Shown here: positions 62,878-64,000 of the stretch, piece by piece
Layout: each line of letters opens with the position of its first letter
How positions within the stretch are numbered: position 1 is the stretch's first letter
Source of the DNA: Bacteroides sp. UBA7333
GTDB taxonomy: Bacteria > Bacteroidota > Bacteroidia > Bacteroidales > Bacteroidaceae
Direction: 5' to 3'
DNA length: 64,000 nt
NCBI GenBank assembly: GCA_002471195.1
Contig: DKPN01000003.1
Span: 16,190 to 80,189, forward strand
The notes under the pieces: generated by a model
What the model was told of the DNA's origin: nothing
What the model saw: only the letters and a program-made list of their open reading frames with translations
Databases searched by the model: none
Position numbers and translations under genes: made by a program

Positions 62878-62885
62878 TATTTTTG
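62878..62885 (+). promoter_or_regulatory. -7 box immediately upstream of the M20 gene
   Basis: TATTTTTG ends only 4 bp before the ATG at 62890. The transcript would start at or next to the start codon, so the mRNA may be leaderless. Confidence 0.5.
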
Positions 62886-62889
62886 CAAT

Positions 62890-63957
62890 ATGAATTATGA
62901 TATCCCATATATAGCAACCGAGGCGGCTACTCTTTTAAAAGATTTAATCGCCATTCCATCTATAAGCCGCGAAGAGCAACAAGCGGCCGATTTTTTGCAA
63001 AATTATATCGAAGCAGCAGGTATGGCTACTTGTCGTGAGGGCAATAATGTGTGGTGTTTAAGCCCCATGTTCGATGTTTATAGACCTACCATACTTTTAA
63101 ATTCTCATATCGATACAGTAAAACCGGTATCGGGTTGGCGCAAAGATCCTTTTACACCGGTTATAGACAATGGCAAACTCTACGGATTAGGAAGCAATGA
63201 TGCCGGTGCTAGTTTATGTACCCTATTGCAAGTGTTTTTGCAATTGTGCCGAAATCCTCAAGCTTACAACTTAATATTTTTAGCATCATGCGAAGAAGAA
63301 ATATCGGGTGCCAATGGAATTGAACTTGTGCTCAAACAGCTTCCTCCCATAACTTTGGCTATTGTTGGAGAGCCTACCGAGATGCATCCTGCTATAGCCG
63401 AAAAAGGATTGATGGTGCTCGATGTCACTTCACAAGGTAGAGCCGGACATGCAGCTCGCGAAGAGGGTATAAATGCAATATATAAAGCGCTCGATGATCT
63501 AATATGGTTTCGCGATTATAAATTCAAAAAAGTATCTCCCATGTTAGGCCCTGTCAAAATGTGTGTGACTGTAATTAATGCTGGCACGCAACATAATGTA
63601 GTGCCCGATCGTTGCAACTTTGTGGTCGATGTTCGTAGCAACGAAATGTATAGCAATGAAGAATTATATCAAGAAATAAAAAAACAGGTTAAGAGCGATG
63701 TTCGTGCCCGTTCTTTCCGTTTAAATTCTTCGCATATTGATGAGAAGAATGCATTTGTGCAGCGTTGTATTCAGTTGGGTCGCAAACCTTTCGGATCGCC
63801 TACATTATCCGACCAAGCATTAATGCCATTTCCTTCAGTCAAGTTAGGTCCCGGACGTTCTTCGCGTTCGCATACGGCCGATGAGTATATTATGATAAAG
63901 GAGATAGAAGAGGCGGTCAATATTTACCTGAGCTTACTCGAAGATTTGGTTGTTTAA
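62890..63957 (+). CDS. argE: M20-family deacylase, probably acetyl- or succinyl-ornithine deacylase (ArgE-type)
   Basis: The 355-residue metallopeptidase-fold enzyme has the metal ligands in LLNSHIDTVKPV (His and Asp), LYGLGSNDAGASL (Asp), ASCEEEISGANG (catalytic Glu and metal Glu), GEPTEMH and a C-terminal RSSRSHTADEYI. The dimerisation-domain motif is GRAGHAAREEGINAI. The closest role is removal of an N-acyl group from ornithine or a related compound in arginine synthesis, matching argB in this window; related amino-acid deacylases cannot be excluded. The last 43 bp of the window hold no gene. Confidence 0.85.
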   Translation: MNYDIPYIATEAATLLKDLIAIPSISREEQQAADFLQNYIEAAGMATCREGNNVWCLSPMFDVYRPTILLNSHIDTVKPVSGWRKDPFTPVIDNGKLYGLGSNDAGASLCTLLQVFLQLCRNPQAYNLIFLASCEEEISGANGIELVLKQLPPITLAIVGEPTEMHPAIAEKGLMVLDVTSQGRAGHAAREEGINAIYKALDDLIWFRDYKFKKVSPMLGPVKMCVTVINAGTQHNVVPDRCNFVVDVRSNEMYSNEELYQEIKKQVKSDVRARSFRLNSSHIDEKNAFVQRCIQLGRKPFGSPTLSDQALMPFPSVKLGPGRSSRSHTADEYIMIKEIEEAVNIYLSLLEDLVV

Positions 63958-64000
63958 CCTTAATTGTTTCGATTGCAATAAACTAACATCTCCACGTAAA

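Overview
The window is chromosomal DNA of a Bacteroidota member, most likely order Bacteroidales. Signs of this are the promoter style (many TAnnTTTG -7 boxes, three with a TTTG -33 box exactly 19 bp upstream), mostly weak Shine-Dalgarno sites, SusC/TonB-type receptors, DUF2807/DUF4252/DUF5723-like proteins, BACON-like domains, two proteins with type IX secretion (T9SS) sorting tails, and the block rimP-nusA-infB-cvpA-sufBCDS. I saw no rRNA, tRNA, CRISPR array, insertion sequence or prophage. Genus cannot be fixed from the sequence alone.

Layout. 1-3.1 kb: 3' part of an ABC exporter, an outer-membrane protein and a small membrane protein. 3.2-9.2 kb: rnhA (minus), then aroK, speA and argB, then an ECF sigma factor with its putative membrane anti-sigma protein and a DUF4252 protein. 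9.4-11.4 kb: DUF2807 protein, YgjP-type metallopeptidase, small membrane protein. 11.6-15.0 kb: a metal-handling group made of a Cys/His-rich exported protein, a TonB-dependent receptor and a periplasmic HMA protein. 15.3-25.9 kb: rimP-nusA-infB, then cvpA-sufB-sufC-sufD-sufS. 26.0-39.0 kb: a long minus-strand accessory block with a 1756-aa T9SS surface protein, two polytopic membrane proteins, two lipoproteins, an outer-envelope protein, a transglutaminase-like protein, and a divergent sigma-like/anti-sigma pair at its end. 39.2-49.1 kb: WG-repeat lipoprotein, hppA, an endonuclease/phosphatase-fold lipoprotein, rnhB, a DUF5723/lipoprotein pair and corA. 49.4-56.3 kb: gpmI, DUF3109, MgtC/DUF4010-type membrane protein, CYTH protein, porin, a 42-aa membrane protein and prfB. 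56.5-64 kb: second T9SS protein, AraC-type regulator, acyl-CoA ligase and an ArgE-type M20 deacylase.

How genes work together. speA, argB and the terminal M20 gene serve arginine/polyamine metabolism. The Suf genes build Fe-S clusters. The ECF sigma operon and the DUF2807 gene carry matching non-housekeeping promoter motifs (TGYAACTTTT, then CGTC), which suggests an autoregulated sigma factor that also controls DUF2807.

The most unusual structure is a pair of non-coding arrays at 14487-14572 and 40522-40604. Each has four copies of a palindromic 12-mer (ACAYCCCCATGT, either orientation) with centres exactly 23 bp apart. The next most interesting items are the 26-39 kb envelope operon with its own sigma/anti-sigma pair and the 42-aa gene with its own promoter and terminator.
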